The notes below the pieces were generated by a model. It was not told the origin of the DNA. It worked only from the letters and a program-made list of their open reading frames with translations, and did no database searches. Positions 10,277 to 18,865 of a stretch of DNA of 64,000 nt are shown one piece after another (the stretch's first letter is position 1; each line of letters opens with the position of its first letter). The stretch spans positions 2,418,001-2,482,000 of the forward strand of contig NZ_CP017181.1 in the NCBI RefSeq assembly GCF_001729765.1. Direction: 5' to 3'. This DNA comes from Enterobacter kobei (lineage in GTDB: Bacteria > Pseudomonadota > Gammaproteobacteria > Enterobacterales > Enterobacteriaceae). Made by a program: the position numbers and the translations under genes.

Positions 10277-11134
10277 ATGATGATGAAGCTTACTCGCCTT
10301 GCATTGCTTTGCGCCCTTTTCACACCGGCTGTTTTTGCCGCGCCGTTGACGATTGACACGTATAACCCGCAGGAAAAAGGCATTTTCGCGGTCTCTTCCA
10401 CACTGGTATCTGGCCCGAAAGAAGCCGTTCTGTTTGACGCTCAGTTCAGCGTGAAAGATGGCGAAGCGCTGGTGGAGAAAATTCGCCGCAGCGGTAAAAC
10501 GCTGAACAAGATTGTGATCACTTCCGGCGATCCGGATTTCTATTTTGGTCTGCAACCGCTGGTAAAAGCCTTCCCGAATGCCAAAGTGGTGGCCACGCAG
10601 CAGGTGGTTGACCATATTAAGGCCACCAAAGACGCCAAACTCGCCTTCTGGGGCCCGCAGATGAAAGACGGCGCGCCAACGACGCTGGTCGTTCCGCAGG
10701 TGCTCGCCTCAACCACGTTTATGGTTGACGGGGAAAAGATCGACATTGAACAACCAGACAGTTACGCGGCTTACGTGTGGATCCCGTCTGCGAAAACGAT
10801 CCTCGGTGGCACCGGTGTCTCCTGGGGTATTCACGTCTGGACGGCAGATACCCAGACGCCTGCTCGCCGCCAGCAGTGGCAGCAAACCCTGGACAATATG
10901 GCTGCGCACAAACCTGAACGCGTGATCCCGGGTCACTATCTTGGGACTCCGCCTGCCGGAACGGGCGCGATTGATTTTACGCGTGGCTACCTGCAGCATT
11001 TTGAACAGGCTTTATCCGCACACAAAGACTCCGCGGGCGTTATCGGCGCGATGAAAAAACAGTACCCGGATCTTGCCGAAGAGAGCTCCCTGGAATTAAG
11101 CGCCAAAGTAAATACCGGCGAAATGAAGTGGTAA
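10277..11134 (+). CDS. exported metallo-beta-lactamase-fold protein with altered metal motif
   Basis: A protein of 285 residues with a signal peptide (cleavage near VFA-APLTI, residue 21) and the general lactamase-fold layout. Where hydrolases of this fold carry HxHxDH, this protein has ITSGDPDFYFG, so none of the three His is present. A later GHYLGTP may retain one metal-site His. The fold call is fairly secure; zinc hydrolase activity is not. The 3 consecutive Met codons make the exact start uncertain by up to two residues. It is probably regulated by the divergent LysR. Confidence 0.75.
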   Translation: MMMKLTRLALLCALFTPAVFAAPLTIDTYNPQEKGIFAVSSTLVSGPKEAVLFDAQFSVKDGEALVEKIRRSGKTLNKIVITSGDPDFYFGLQPLVKAFPNAKVVATQQVVDHIKATKDAKLAFWGPQMKDGAPTTLVVPQVLASTTFMVDGEKIDIEQPDSYAAYVWIPSAKTILGGTGVSWGIHVWTADTQTPARRQQWQQTLDNMAAHKPERVIPGHYLGTPPAGTGAIDFTRGYLQHFEQALSAHKDSAGVIGAMKKQYPDLAEESSLELSAKVNTGEMKW

Positions 11135-11144
11135 GTTAAAAACG

Positions 11145-11175
11145 GCTCCTGCTATATTTCCCCCATAGCAGGAGC
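11145..11175 (+). terminator. hairpin after the lactamase-fold gene
   Basis: An 11-bp perfect stem (GCTCCTGCTAT with ATAGCAGGAGC) closes a 9-base loop just after the stop codon at 11134. There is no T run, so termination efficiency is unclear. Confidence 0.5.
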
Positions 11176-11262
11176 ACCGCCCAAATATCCTCGTTGCCCA
11201 ACGTCCATTTATCCCCACGTTTTAAAAGTGCATAAAAGCATGCACTTATGACATTTTCGTTT

Positions 11263-11278
11263 CTAAGATGAATCTTAG
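11263..11278. promoter_or_regulatory. RcsB box upstream of bdm
   Basis: CTAAGAT-GA-ATCTTAG is a perfect inverted repeat that matches the RcsB/RcsAB box. Activation of bdm by RcsB is established in E. coli. A TAAAAT -10-like hexamer lies just downstream near 11289. A second perfect inverted repeat, AAGTGCAT...ATGCACTT at 11226-11247, lies just upstream of it. Confidence 0.65.
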
Positions 11279-11366
11279 CCACAACGGGTAAAATATTTGC
11301 CATTCTGTTTATGAATTACATTTTTTGCGAGCCGTACCATTAAACAGACAACGACACGGAGGCAGC

Positions 11367-11582
11367 ATGTTTACTTATTACCCGGCTAATACTACAGCAG
11401 CACAACCTGAGCTCGTTAACGCGATTGCGCAGGGTCTTCACGCCGAACACGGTGCTGTGACTGAAGATGACATTTTGATGGAACTGACCAGGTGGGTGGA
11501 ATCCACGGATAATGACATCCTCAGTGACATCTACCAGCAGACCATTAACTACGTCGTCAGCGGGCGAAACGCACCTTTGTAA
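11367..11582 (+). CDS. bdm: biofilm-dependent modulation protein Bdm
   Basis: A small acidic protein of 71 residues, the same length as E. coli Bdm, starting MFTYYPANTT after an ACGGAGGCA ribosome site. The frame continues 14 codons upstream without a ribosome site and was not used. Bdm is induced by osmotic stress through RcsB and raises flagellar gene expression in E. coli; its mRNA is a known RNase III target. Its position just upstream of sra is conserved. Confidence 0.93.
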   Translation: MFTYYPANTTAAQPELVNAIAQGLHAEHGAVTEDDILMELTRWVESTDNDILSDIYQQTINYVVSGRNAPL

Positions 11583-11677
11583 AAACCTGCTAAGCTGGAT
11601 CTGCAACCTAAGGGGTTACATTTCGTTTGCGTAAGCAAACTGGTCCTTAAAACTATCAACAGGATTGAGGAGTTAAC

Positions 11678-11815
11678 ATGAAATCGAACCGTCAGGCACG
11701 CCACATTCTGGGACTGAACTACAAGCTTTCTAATCAGCGTAAAGTGGTGATTGAAGGCGACCACGAAACGCAAGTCACTCACGCCACCGGCAGAAAACGC
11801 CACGCGGGCAAGTAA
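11678..11815 (+). CDS. sra: stationary-phase ribosome-associated protein Sra (S22)
   Basis: A 45-residue, strongly basic protein that begins [13 protein letters not shown] and ends [10 protein letters not shown], clearly the ortholog of E. coli Sra/RpsV, also 45 residues. It binds the 30S subunit in stationary phase. A TTGAGGAGTT ribosome site lies just before the ATG. It is co-oriented with bdm 95 bases upstream and is followed by a strong intrinsic terminator. Confidence 0.95.
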   Translation: MKSNRQARHILGLNYKLSNQRKVVIEGDHETQVTHATGRKRHAGK

Positions 11816-11834
11816 GTTCCAGACTGAGACAGAG

Positions 11835-11870
11835 AACACCATCGGCAAAACCGATGGTGTTTTTGTTTAT
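11835..11870 (+). terminator. Rho-independent terminator of bdm-sra
   Basis: An 11-bp perfect stem (AACACCATCGG with CCGATGGTGTT) with a 5-base loop CAAAA is followed directly by TTTTGTTT. Confidence 0.9.
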
Positions 11871-11991
11871 GTGTTGCGGTAATTAATATTCAGCTCCTTT
11901 ATAATACCGCCCGACCGCACCCCATCGCACAGGCCAGAAAGATGACAAACAGCAGTGTCAGGGACGGATCTTCAAAAAAAGAGTGAGTGAC

Positions 11992-13689
11992 ATGGACAAC
12001 AAACTGAAAAAACATCGTTCCTTATATATCCCTTATGCCGGACCGGTTTTACTCGAATTCCCCCTGCTCAACAAAGGTAGCGCCTTCAGCATGGAAGAGC
12101 GCAGCAGCTTCAACCTGCTGGGTTTACTGCCCGAAGTGGTTGAAACCATCGAAGAACAGGCAGAGCGCGCGTGGATCCAGTATCAGGGCTTCAAAACCGA
12201 AATCGACAAGCACATCTACCTGCGCAACATTCAGGACACCAATGAAACCCTCTTCTACCGCCTGGTGCAGAACCATCTGGAAGAGATGATGCCGGTGATC
12301 TATACCCCGACCGTGGGTGCTGCCTGCGAGCGTTTCTCTGAGATCTACCGTCGCTCCCGCGGGGTATTCATTTCTTACCAGAACCGTCACAACATGGACG
12401 ATATTCTGCAGAACGTGCCTAACCACAACATCAAAGTCATTGTGGTCACTGACGGCGAGCGCATTTTGGGTCTGGGTGACCAGGGCATCGGCGGAATGGG
12501 TATTCCGATCGGTAAGCTGTCACTGTACACCGCCTGTGGCGGCATCAGCCCGGCGTATACCCTGCCGGTAGTGCTGGATGTGGGTACAAATAACCAGCAG
12601 CTGTTGAACGATCCCCTGTATATGGGCTGGCGTCATCCGCGTATTACCGACGAAGAGTACTACCAGTTTGTCGACGATTTCATCCAGGCCGTGAAACACC
12701 GCTGGCCGGACGTGCTGCTGCAGTTCGAAGACTTTGCGCAGAAGAACGCGATGCCGCTGCTGAACCGCTATCGCGATGAGATCTGCTCCTTTAACGACGA
12801 TATCCAGGGCACCGCAGCCGTGACCGTGGGTACGCTTATCGCCGCCAGCCGCGCAGCCGGCAGCCAGCTGAGCTACCAGAAAATCGTCTTCCTCGGCGCA
12901 GGCTCCGCAGGCTGCGGTATCGCCGAACAGATTATTGCCCAGACGCAGCGTGAAGGCCTGAGTGAAGAGCTGGCCCGCTCCCGCGTGTTTATGGTTGACC
13001 GTTTCGGCCTGCTGACCGACGGTATGCCGAACCTGCTGCCGTTCCAGACCAAACTGGTGCAGAAACGCGAGAACCTGAAAAACTGGGATACTGACAACGA
13101 AGTCCTCTCCCTGCTGGACGTGGTGCGCAACGTGAAGCCGGATATTCTGATCGGCGTTTCCGGACAAACCGGCCTCTTCACGGAAGAGATTATTCGTGAG
13201 ATGCACAAGCACTGCGAGCGCCCTATCGTGATGCCGCTTTCCAACCCGACCTCCCGCGTAGAAGCGACGCCGCAGGACATCATCGCCTGGACCGAAGGTA
13301 ACGCGCTGGTTGCGACCGGCAGCCCGTTCGATCCGGTGGTATGGAAGGATAAAACCTATCCGATTGCCCAGTGCAACAACTCCTATATCTTCCCGGGTAT
13401 TGGTCTGGGCGTGATCGCCTCCGGCGCGTCTCGCATTACCGATGAGATGCTGATGTCCGCGAGCGAAACCCTCGCGGGCCACTCGCCGCTGGTCAATGAT
13501 GGTGAAGGGCTGGTACTGCCTGAGCTGAAGGACATCCACAAGGTGTCGCGCGCTATCGCGTTTGCGGTAGGTAAAATGGCGCAGCAGCAGGGCGTGGCGG
13601 TGAAAACCTCTGCCGACGCGCTGCAGCAGGCTATTGACGATAACTTCTGGAAGCCTGAATACCGCAGCTATCGCCGTACCTCGATTTAA
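11992..13689 (+). CDS. maeA: NAD-dependent malic enzyme
   Basis: Converts malate to pyruvate and CO2 with NAD+. The ATG at 11992 ([10 protein letters not shown]) gives 565 residues, the E. coli length; a GTG nine bases upstream is a possible alternative start. Visible are the active-site Tyr in VIYTPTVG, the metal-binding acidic residues in QFEDF and FNDDIQGTA, and the dinucleotide motif [12 protein letters not shown]. It stands alone between sra and an unusual non-coding block. Confidence 0.95.
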   Translation: MDNKLKKHRSLYIPYAGPVLLEFPLLNKGSAFSMEERSSFNLLGLLPEVVETIEEQAERAWIQYQGFKTEIDKHIYLRNIQDTNETLFYRLVQNHLEEMMPVIYTPTVGAACERFSEIYRRSRGVFISYQNRHNMDDILQNVPNHNIKVIVVTDGERILGLGDQGIGGMGIPIGKLSLYTACGGISPAYTLPVVLDVGTNNQQLLNDPLYMGWRHPRITDEEYYQFVDDFIQAVKHRWPDVLLQFEDFAQKNAMPLLNRYRDEICSFNDDIQGTAAVTVGTLIAASRAAGSQLSYQKIVFLGAGSAGCGIAEQIIAQTQREGLSEELARSRVFMVDRFGLLTDGMPNLLPFQTKLVQKRENLKNWDTDNEVLSLLDVVRNVKPDILIGVSGQTGLFTEEIIREMHKHCERPIVMPLSNPTSRVEATPQDIIAWTEGNALVATGSPFDPVVWKDKTYPIAQCNNSYIFPGIGLGVIASGASRITDEMLMSASETLAGHSPLVNDGEGLVLPELKDIHKVSRAIAFAVGKMAQQQGVAVKTSADALQQAIDDNFWKPEYRSYRRTSI

Positions 13690-13703
13690 TTCTGCGGCCC
13701 AAT

Positions 13704-13731
13704 CGCCCGGTGGCGCTTCGCTTACCGGGCG
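13704..13731. repeat. REP-like palindrome after maeA
   Basis: CGCCCGGT...ACCGGGCG enclosing GGCGCTTCGC is a typical enterobacterial REP hairpin, 15 bases after the maeA stop. It may stabilise the maeA mRNA end. Confidence 0.75.
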
Positions 13732-13875
13732 TACGGGGGCCCTCCCTGTGGGCTCAGGAATCCCAGTAATTTTTATACCGGAAGCGATGAAGGTTGCTTC
13801 AGGAAAATGAATGACTTACAGCGACGCCCTGGTCCGGCTGTTAATCGCCGAAGCGTTACCGTAAGGCCGGGGCGA

Positions 13876-14103
13876 GGCGCAGGGATGCGCCGAGAGGGCG
13901 TGGCCTGCAGGGATGCAGGCTCATGCCCGACCCGATAGCCTGAAGGAATAAGCTGAGGACAAAATTGCCGGGAGCAATTTTGGACAGCGCATGCGCTGGC
14001 CCCGAAGGGGTGAGCCCCAGGGATGGGGCGAACAATCCGCGAAGCGGCGATTTACCGCCGGGAGCCCGGGTCGCCAGGGTGGTGGCGATTGAGCCACCCT
14101 GGC
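13876..14103. repeat. array of hairpins with conserved GGA loops (RNA or dispersed repeat)
   Basis: Within 230 bases there are three hairpins with different stems but the same six-base loop AGGGAT (13876-13891, 13903-13920, 14014-14029). There is also an 8-bp stem with loop CGGGA (13961-13981), a 12-base perfect palindrome (13986-13997), a small CCGC-GAA-GCGG hairpin (14037-14047) and a 10-bp stem with an 11-base loop (14073-14103). About ten GGA triplets occur between 13755 and 14065. No convincing coding frame is seen. The loop equals the CsrA-binding hairpin loop consensus A(R)GGAU, so a CsrA-sponge RNA is possible. A multi-copy intergenic repeat family is the main alternative. Neither a clear promoter nor a poly-T terminator was found. 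Confidence 0.6.
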
Positions 14104-14343
14104 ACGTTCACCGGGCATGTCGTTACAAAGTAGCAAGGAACATAAAGTGAACGGAATGACCACCAGAGCCGTATGTTCCCCCTCACCCCAGCCCTCTCCC
14201 TCAAGGGAGAGGGGGTAGTCTGTGCAGGTATTATTTTGTGGGGTTTCCTCAGCCCTACGGGTGAGGGCATCAGACCGCACCATCGAATCCCACTAGCCAA
14301 ACCCCCTTTCCCCCGCTACACTCCTTTCATCCATTAACCTACT
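14104..14343. other. non-coding stretch with further inverted repeats
   Basis: Holds GGAACATA (14137-14144) inverted against TATGTTCC (14172-14179), a CCCTCTCCCTCAAGGGAGAGGG hairpin region near 14191-14212, and CCTCA...TGAGG around 14248-14266. No gene is supported here. The G/C-rich direct and inverted elements look like intergenic repeats. Confidence 0.5.
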
Positions 14344-14364
14344 GAATATATAAGGAGGCCAATT

Positions 14365-14448
14365 ATGCTGTACTGTGAAATTTTCAATGTTTCACATACA
14401 TTTGGTGATCGCACCCGCTCAAGCGTTATCGGTATCGTGCTGCGATAA
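14365..14448 (+). CDS. putative 27-residue leader peptide of the ABC-F gene
   Basis: A short ORF (starts MLYCEIFNVS, ends VIGIVLR) preceded at ideal spacing by TAAGGAGG, a near-perfect match to the 16S anti-Shine-Dalgarno sequence and one of the strongest ribosome sites in the window. Its last codons and stop lie inside a 16-bp stem, and it ends 115 bases before the ABC-F start. No database family is recognised. By analogy with the leader ORFs of antibiotic-resistance ABC-F and erm genes it may sense ribosome stalling. This is inference from layout only. Confidence 0.6.
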   Translation: MLYCEIFNVSHTFGDRTRSSVIGIVLR

Positions 14449-14560
14449 CTTCTGCTTGAGCGAAGACACCAATCCCTGAAATCCCTTCTCTCGGGCTTAC
14501 TGAGTTATCGTCAGCGATGTTTGACGAGGCATAAACATGCCTGTAACTCTTGGGTAAGCA
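14416..14560 (+). promoter_or_regulatory. candidate translational attenuator upstream of the ABC-F gene
   Basis: Stem 1:2 pairs 14416-14424 with 14454-14462 (9 bp) and 14425-14431 with 14443-14449 (7 bp). Stem 3:4 pairs 14495-14507 with 14544-14559 (about 13 pairs, small bulge) and encloses the region just before the ABC-F start. Alternative stem 2:3 pairs GCTGCGATAAC (14439-14449) with GTTATCG-T-CAGC (14504-14515), 11 bp with one bulged T, and is incompatible with both others. Two small hairpins lie in the 3:4 loop (14509-14526 and 14527-14542). The mutually exclusive pairing is the layout of erm-type attenuators. Confidence 0.6.
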
Positions 14561-14563
14561 ACA

Positions 14564-16273
14564 ATGAGCACTTTACTCACTGCACAATCTTTACGTGTTG
14601 ATACGGCGTTTGGCACGCTCTTCGACTCCCTTTCTTTTACGCTGAAAAAAGGCGACCGCATTGGCCTGCTGGGCGATAACGGCTGCGGAAAAAGTACACT
14701 TTTAAAGGTGCTGGACGGCACAGACTCCCCCGCCGCCGGTACGGTAGCGCTGGCCGGACACTGCCTGATGGCGCGCGTTGAGCAACATCTTCCGGACGCT
14801 ATTTTCCCGCTGACCATGCTGGATGCCGTACTCGCACAGCTGCCTTTAGCTGAGCGCGATAGCCTGCGCTGGAAAGCCGAAACGCTGCTGGCCGGCATGG
14901 GCTTTACCCCGCAGGATATGACGCTGCGCTCCGCCACGCTGAGCGGCGGGCAACACACCCGGCTGCTGCTGGCGCGGGCGTTGATTCACGAGCCGGATCT
15001 GCTCCTGCTGGATGAACCCAGTAACCACCTCGATTTGCCGACCATGCTCTGGCTGGAACATTTTTTACAGAACTGGTCAGGCAGCTTCGTGCTGGTCTCG
15101 CACGACCGACAGTTGCTGGATGCCGTCACAAACGGCAGCTGGATCCTGCGCGATAAAACGCTGCACTACTTTGCCCTTCCCTGCACGGCCGCACGCAAGG
15201 CGCTTGAAGCAAAAGATGAAAGCGACGCGCAGCGCCACAAGGCGGAGCAAAAGGAGATCGACCGCGTGACCGCCAGCGCGAAGCGGCTGGCGACCTGGGG
15301 CAAGGTTTACGATAACGAAGACCTGGCCCGGAAAGCCAAACAGATGGAAAAACAGGTCGAACGGCTGAAGGAGAGCCAGACGGCGCTTACGGCTGGCAGC
15401 CAGTGGACGTTAACCCTGCGCGGCGATGCGCTTCGCGCCGACCGACTGCTGGAGATAGAAAACCTCGGCGTGCCGCCTGCGCCGGGGCTTTCTGAGCTGT
15501 TTAACATCGACATCGCGCGTCTGAAAAGCGGCGATCGCGTGGCGATTGTGGGTCGTAACGGCTGCGGAAAATCGTCTCTGATGAAGCTTATCTGGCGCTG
15601 TTTTAGTGATGAGCAGAGCGATACGGGGCTGAAACTTCATCCACGCGTGTCAGCTGGCTATTACGATCAGACGCTGAACCAGCTGCCGGATGACGCCACG
15701 CTGTTTGACGCGCTGGAGCCGTTCGCGCCCGACCCGCAACACAGAAAAATGGCGCTCATCAGCGCCGGATTTCCGTGGGCGCGTCACGGACAAAACGTCA
15801 GTACGCTCAGCGGTGGCGAACGCTCTCGACTGCTGTTTGTCGGCCTGACGCTTGCCCGCTATAGCCTGCTGATGCTCGATGAGCCGACCAACCATCTCGA
15901 CATGGAGGGGAAAGAGGCGCTGGCGCAAACCCTGCAGCAGTTTGAGGGCGGCGTCCTGCTGGTCAGCCACGATCGTCAATTAATTAGCCAAAGCTGCAAC
16001 CGTTTCTGGTTAATTGAAGAGGGAAAGCTGAGCGAATGGCATGATGCAGAATCGGTATTCGAGCGGCTGCGTGAAAGCGCGGGACTGGTAACATCCCCAG
16101 CTCCCGTCGACGCCACGACCATGCCTGTATCCCCCTCTGACGATCTGCTTGAACGGCTTGTCGCGCTGGAAACATTGCTGGAAGACGATCTCGCGCGGAA
16201 GCCAAAGCATCAAAAACCGCAGCTACAGGCACAATGGCGTAAAGAAATTAAGGAGATAGAAGCACAGCTGTAA
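14564..16273 (+). CDS. ABC-F family ATPase
   Basis: A 569-residue protein with two ABC domains and no membrane segments. Domain 1 has GDNGCGKST, LSGGQHTRL and LLLDEPSNHLD; domain 2 has GRNGCGKSS, LSGGERSRL and LMLDEPTNHLD. A charged, helical inter-domain linker lies at about residues 205-275, and a charged C-terminal tail at about 505-569. ABC-F proteins act on the ribosome; some translate difficult sequences and others protect against antibiotics. It is distinct from the four E. coli ABC-F proteins by its position beside adhP. The structured leader in front suggests inducible expression. Confidence 0.88.
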   Translation: MSTLLTAQSLRVDTAFGTLFDSLSFTLKKGDRIGLLGDNGCGKSTLLKVLDGTDSPAAGTVALAGHCLMARVEQHLPDAIFPLTMLDAVLAQLPLAERDSLRWKAETLLAGMGFTPQDMTLRSATLSGGQHTRLLLARALIHEPDLLLLDEPSNHLDLPTMLWLEHFLQNWSGSFVLVSHDRQLLDAVTNGSWILRDKTLHYFALPCTAARKALEAKDESDAQRHKAEQKEIDRVTASAKRLATWGKVYDNEDLARKAKQMEKQVERLKESQTALTAGSQWTLTLRGDALRADRLLEIENLGVPPAPGLSELFNIDIARLKSGDRVAIVGRNGCGKSSLMKLIWRCFSDEQSDTGLKLHPRVSAGYYDQTLNQLPDDATLFDALEPFAPDPQHRKMALISAGFPWARHGQNVSTLSGGERSRLLFVGLTLARYSLLMLDEPTNHLDMEGKEALAQTLQQFEGGVLLVSHDRQLISQSCNRFWLIEEGKLSEWHDAESVFERLRESAGLVTSPAPVDATTMPVSPSDDLLERLVALETLLEDDLARKPKHQKPQLQAQWRKEIKEIEAQL

Positions 16274-16469
16274 CGCTGCGCCCGGCGAGCCTCTCGTCGG
16301 GCCAGTATTTTCCCCCTTAATTATTAGAGGAACATCCTTTTCTTAATCTGAAATCACCTTAAATGATGACATTATGTTGCGGGCACCTTGCATTACAGCG
16401 CTTAAGCATTAATCCTTGAGGAGTATTACACCTGCTATGCAGATACTCATCATGAACAAGGAGATACAC

Positions 16470-17480
16470 ATGAAGGCTGCTGTTGTTACTCAGGATCATC
16501 AGGTTAACGTTACCGAAAAAACCTTGCGCCCGCTCAAGCACGGGGAAGCCCTGCTGAAGATGGAATGCTGTGGCGTATGCCATACCGATCTTCACGTAAA
16601 GAACGGTGACTTTGGCGATAAAACCGGGGTGATCCTGGGCCATGAAGGGATTGGCATCGTCAAAGAAATCGGCCCTGGCGTGACGTCGCTGAAGGTCGGC
16701 GATCGCGCAAGCGTAGCCTGGTTCTTTGAGGGCTGTGGTCACTGTGAATACTGTAATACCGGCAACGAAACCCTGTGCCGCGATGTAAAAAATGCCGGTT
16801 ACTCCGTTGATGGCGGCATGGCGGAAGAGTGCATCGTCACCGCCGACTACGCGGTAAAAGTACCGCACGGACTGGATTCTGCTGCCGCCAGCAGCATCAC
16901 CTGCGCCGGTGTCACCACTTACAAAGCGGTGAAGATCTCAGGTATTAAACCGGGCCAGTGGATTGCCATTTATGGTCTGGGTGGACTGGGCAACCTTGCG
17001 CTGCAGTATGCTAAAAACGTCTTTAACGCCAAAGTCATCGCGCTGGATGTTAATGACGAACAGCTGAAGCTTGCCGCCAGCATGGGTGCGGATTTGACCA
17101 TCAACTCCCGCAGTGAAGATGCCGCTAAAATTGTGCAGGAAAAAACCGGCGGCGCACATGCTGCTGTCGTCACTGCCGTCGCAAAAGCGGCCTTCAACTC
17201 CGCGGTAGATGCCGTGCGCGCCGGTGGTCGTGTGGTCGCGGTTGGTCTGCCACCGGAAGCGATGAGCCTGGATATTCCGCGCCTGGTGCTGGACGGCATT
17301 CAGGTGGTGGGTTCACTGGTTGGTACCCGTCAGGATCTGCAGGAAGCGTTCCAGTTTGCGGCGGAAGGTAAAGTGGTACCGAAGGTGACAATGCGTCCAA
17401 TCGAAGACATCAACGCCATCTTCAAAGAGATGGAACAGGGTCAGATCCATGGCCGTATGGTGATTGATTTACGCTCATAA
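16470..17480 (+). CDS. adhP: alcohol dehydrogenase AdhP (propanol-preferring)
   Basis: A zinc-dependent, NAD-linked alcohol dehydrogenase of 336 residues starting [12 protein letters not shown], the exact E. coli length. The catalytic-zinc ligands are in CCGVCHTD and GHEG, the structural zinc in [16 protein letters not shown], and the NAD motif is GLGGLGN. AAGGAGATAC precedes the ATG. It acts on ethanol, propanol and acetaldehyde in the cytoplasm. It stands alone and has a strong terminator after it. Confidence 0.95.
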   Translation: MKAAVVTQDHQVNVTEKTLRPLKHGEALLKMECCGVCHTDLHVKNGDFGDKTGVILGHEGIGIVKEIGPGVTSLKVGDRASVAWFFEGCGHCEYCNTGNETLCRDVKNAGYSVDGGMAEECIVTADYAVKVPHGLDSAAASSITCAGVTTYKAVKISGIKPGQWIAIYGLGGLGNLALQYAKNVFNAKVIALDVNDEQLKLAASMGADLTINSRSEDAAKIVQEKTGGAHAAVVTAVAKAAFNSAVDAVRAGGRVVAVGLPPEAMSLDIPRLVLDGIQVVGSLVGTRQDLQEAFQFAAEGKVVPKVTMRPIEDINAIFKEMEQGQIHGRMVIDLRS

Positions 17481-17496
17481 GCGCTCATCATTTATC

Positions 17497-17522
17497 ACCG
17501 CTCCTGAAAGGGAGCGGTTTTC
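17497..17522. terminator. intrinsic terminator of adhP, also facing the convergent exporter gene
   Basis: ACCGCTCC and GGAGCGGT form an 8-bp stem followed by TTTTC. It reaches into the stop codon of the convergent AraJ-like gene. Confidence 0.85.
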
Positions 17523-18699
17523 ATACAGCCGTACGAGCCTTAACGTGTGACTGTCTTGTCCGCAGATATCCGTACAACAGCAATGCGCTCATGGCCGAGA
17601 ACGAGAGTATTGCCGCTGGTAGCGTGACGTAACGCCAGCTAAAGCCAAGGGTAATCATCATCCCGCCAAAGTACGCGCCAATCGCACTGCCGAGATTAAA
17701 TGCCATCTGCCCCCCTGCCGCCCCCAGCATCTCACCGCCCTTCGCATTTTGCAGAAGCAGGATTTGCAGCGGCGCAGAGAGCGCAAACAGCCCGGCACAG
17801 CAGATAAAGCCCATGACCAGCGAGGCCGTTTTCTGTTCGCCAGTGGCAAAAAGCAGCAGCAGTGAGGCGACAATCACCATATCGGTGGTGGCGGCAATGC
17901 GCAGCGGGCTAAAGCGACCAGAGAGCTTACCGCTTAACAGATTGCCCAACACCATCCCAAGACCCATTAGCATCATGATGGCGGTCATCACCCCTTCCGA
18001 AAAACCGGAGACGTTAACCATAAAGGGCTTAACGAAGCTGAACCACGCAAACACACCGGCGTTACCAAACATAGTGGCGGCAAAAATCAGCCACGGTTCT
18101 GGTCTTTTCAGAAACTGGAACTGCTCGGTCAATTTGATTTCTGATTTGTCATGGAGGTGTGGCACCCAAAGGATAACCGACAGGATCACCAGCGTATCAA
18201 ACACCGCAATCAGGAAAAAGGTATAGCGCCAGCTAAATGCATGCCCCAGCCAGGTACCCAGCGGGACACCGACCAGGTTAGCCACGGTCATACCGGCGAT
18301 CATCCCGGCCACGGCAACCGTTACCTTCCCCGGTGGTGCTATTTTAGAGAGGATAATCGCCCCGACGCCAAAAATGGCCCCGTGCGGAAAACCAGAAATT
18401 AAACGCCCCAGCGCCAGCCAGAAATAGGACGTGGAGAAAGTAAACAACGCATTGCCGACAGCGCACATTGCCACCAGGAACAACAGCGTGGTTTTTAACG
18501 AGAACTTGCCCGAAAAGAGCGCCACAATAGGGGCACCAATCACCACGCCGAAAGCATAAAACGAAATCATATTCCCGGCCGAGGGAATAGAAATACCGGT
18601 ATCGTGCGCCAGTTCGGTGAGCACACCCATAATGCCAAATTCAGCCATCCCCAGGCCAAACGTGCCAAGCGCCAACGAAAAAAAAATCGTCTTTTTCAT
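17521..18699 (-). CDS. MFS transporter, AraJ-type efflux family
   Basis: A 392-residue inner-membrane transporter with 12 predicted helices, if started at MKKTIFFSLALGTFGLGMAE. It closely resembles E. coli AraJ along its whole length (for example GRLISGFPHGAIFGVGAI and FICCAGLFALSAPLQILL). AraJ-like proteins belong to the drug:H+ antiporter/sugar-efflux branch, and a true substrate is not established. It is not linked to arabinose genes here, so it may be a paralogue. It is divergent from the PPK2 gene. Confidence 0.85.
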   Translation of the reverse strand: MKKTIFFSLALGTFGLGMAEFGIMGVLTELAHDTGISIPSAGNMISFYAFGVVIGAPIVALFSGKFSLKTTLLFLVAMCAVGNALFTFSTSYFWLALGRLISGFPHGAIFGVGAIILSKIAPPGKVTVAVAGMIAGMTVANLVGVPLGTWLGHAFSWRYTFFLIAVFDTLVILSVILWVPHLHDKSEIKLTEQFQFLKRPEPWLIFAATMFGNAGVFAWFSFVKPFMVNVSGFSEGVMTAIMMLMGLGMVLGNLLSGKLSGRFSPLRIAATTDMVIVASLLLLFATGEQKTASLVMGFICCAGLFALSAPLQILLLQNAKGGEMLGAAGGQMAFNLGSAIGAYFGGMMITLGFSWRYVTLPAAILSFSAMSALLLYGYLRTRQSHVKARTAV

Positions 18700-18865
18700 A
18701 CCACGACCACAGGTTAAAAACTCGCGACGGGCATTATTGAACAAACTTGTATGGTGAGCCAGTTCAAATCAGCTGGCTGACACGTTAATCCATTAATTCA
18801 GGTGGATTACACTTCATAGTGCGGCCTCGCTTTTTCCCGCGCCGGACAACCTGAGGATGACAATC

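Noticed and set aside
13921..14300. Open frames on either strand in the hairpin block
   Set aside because: Their residues follow the palindromes, they have no ribosome sites and no family resemblance; the block is better read as RNA or repeat.
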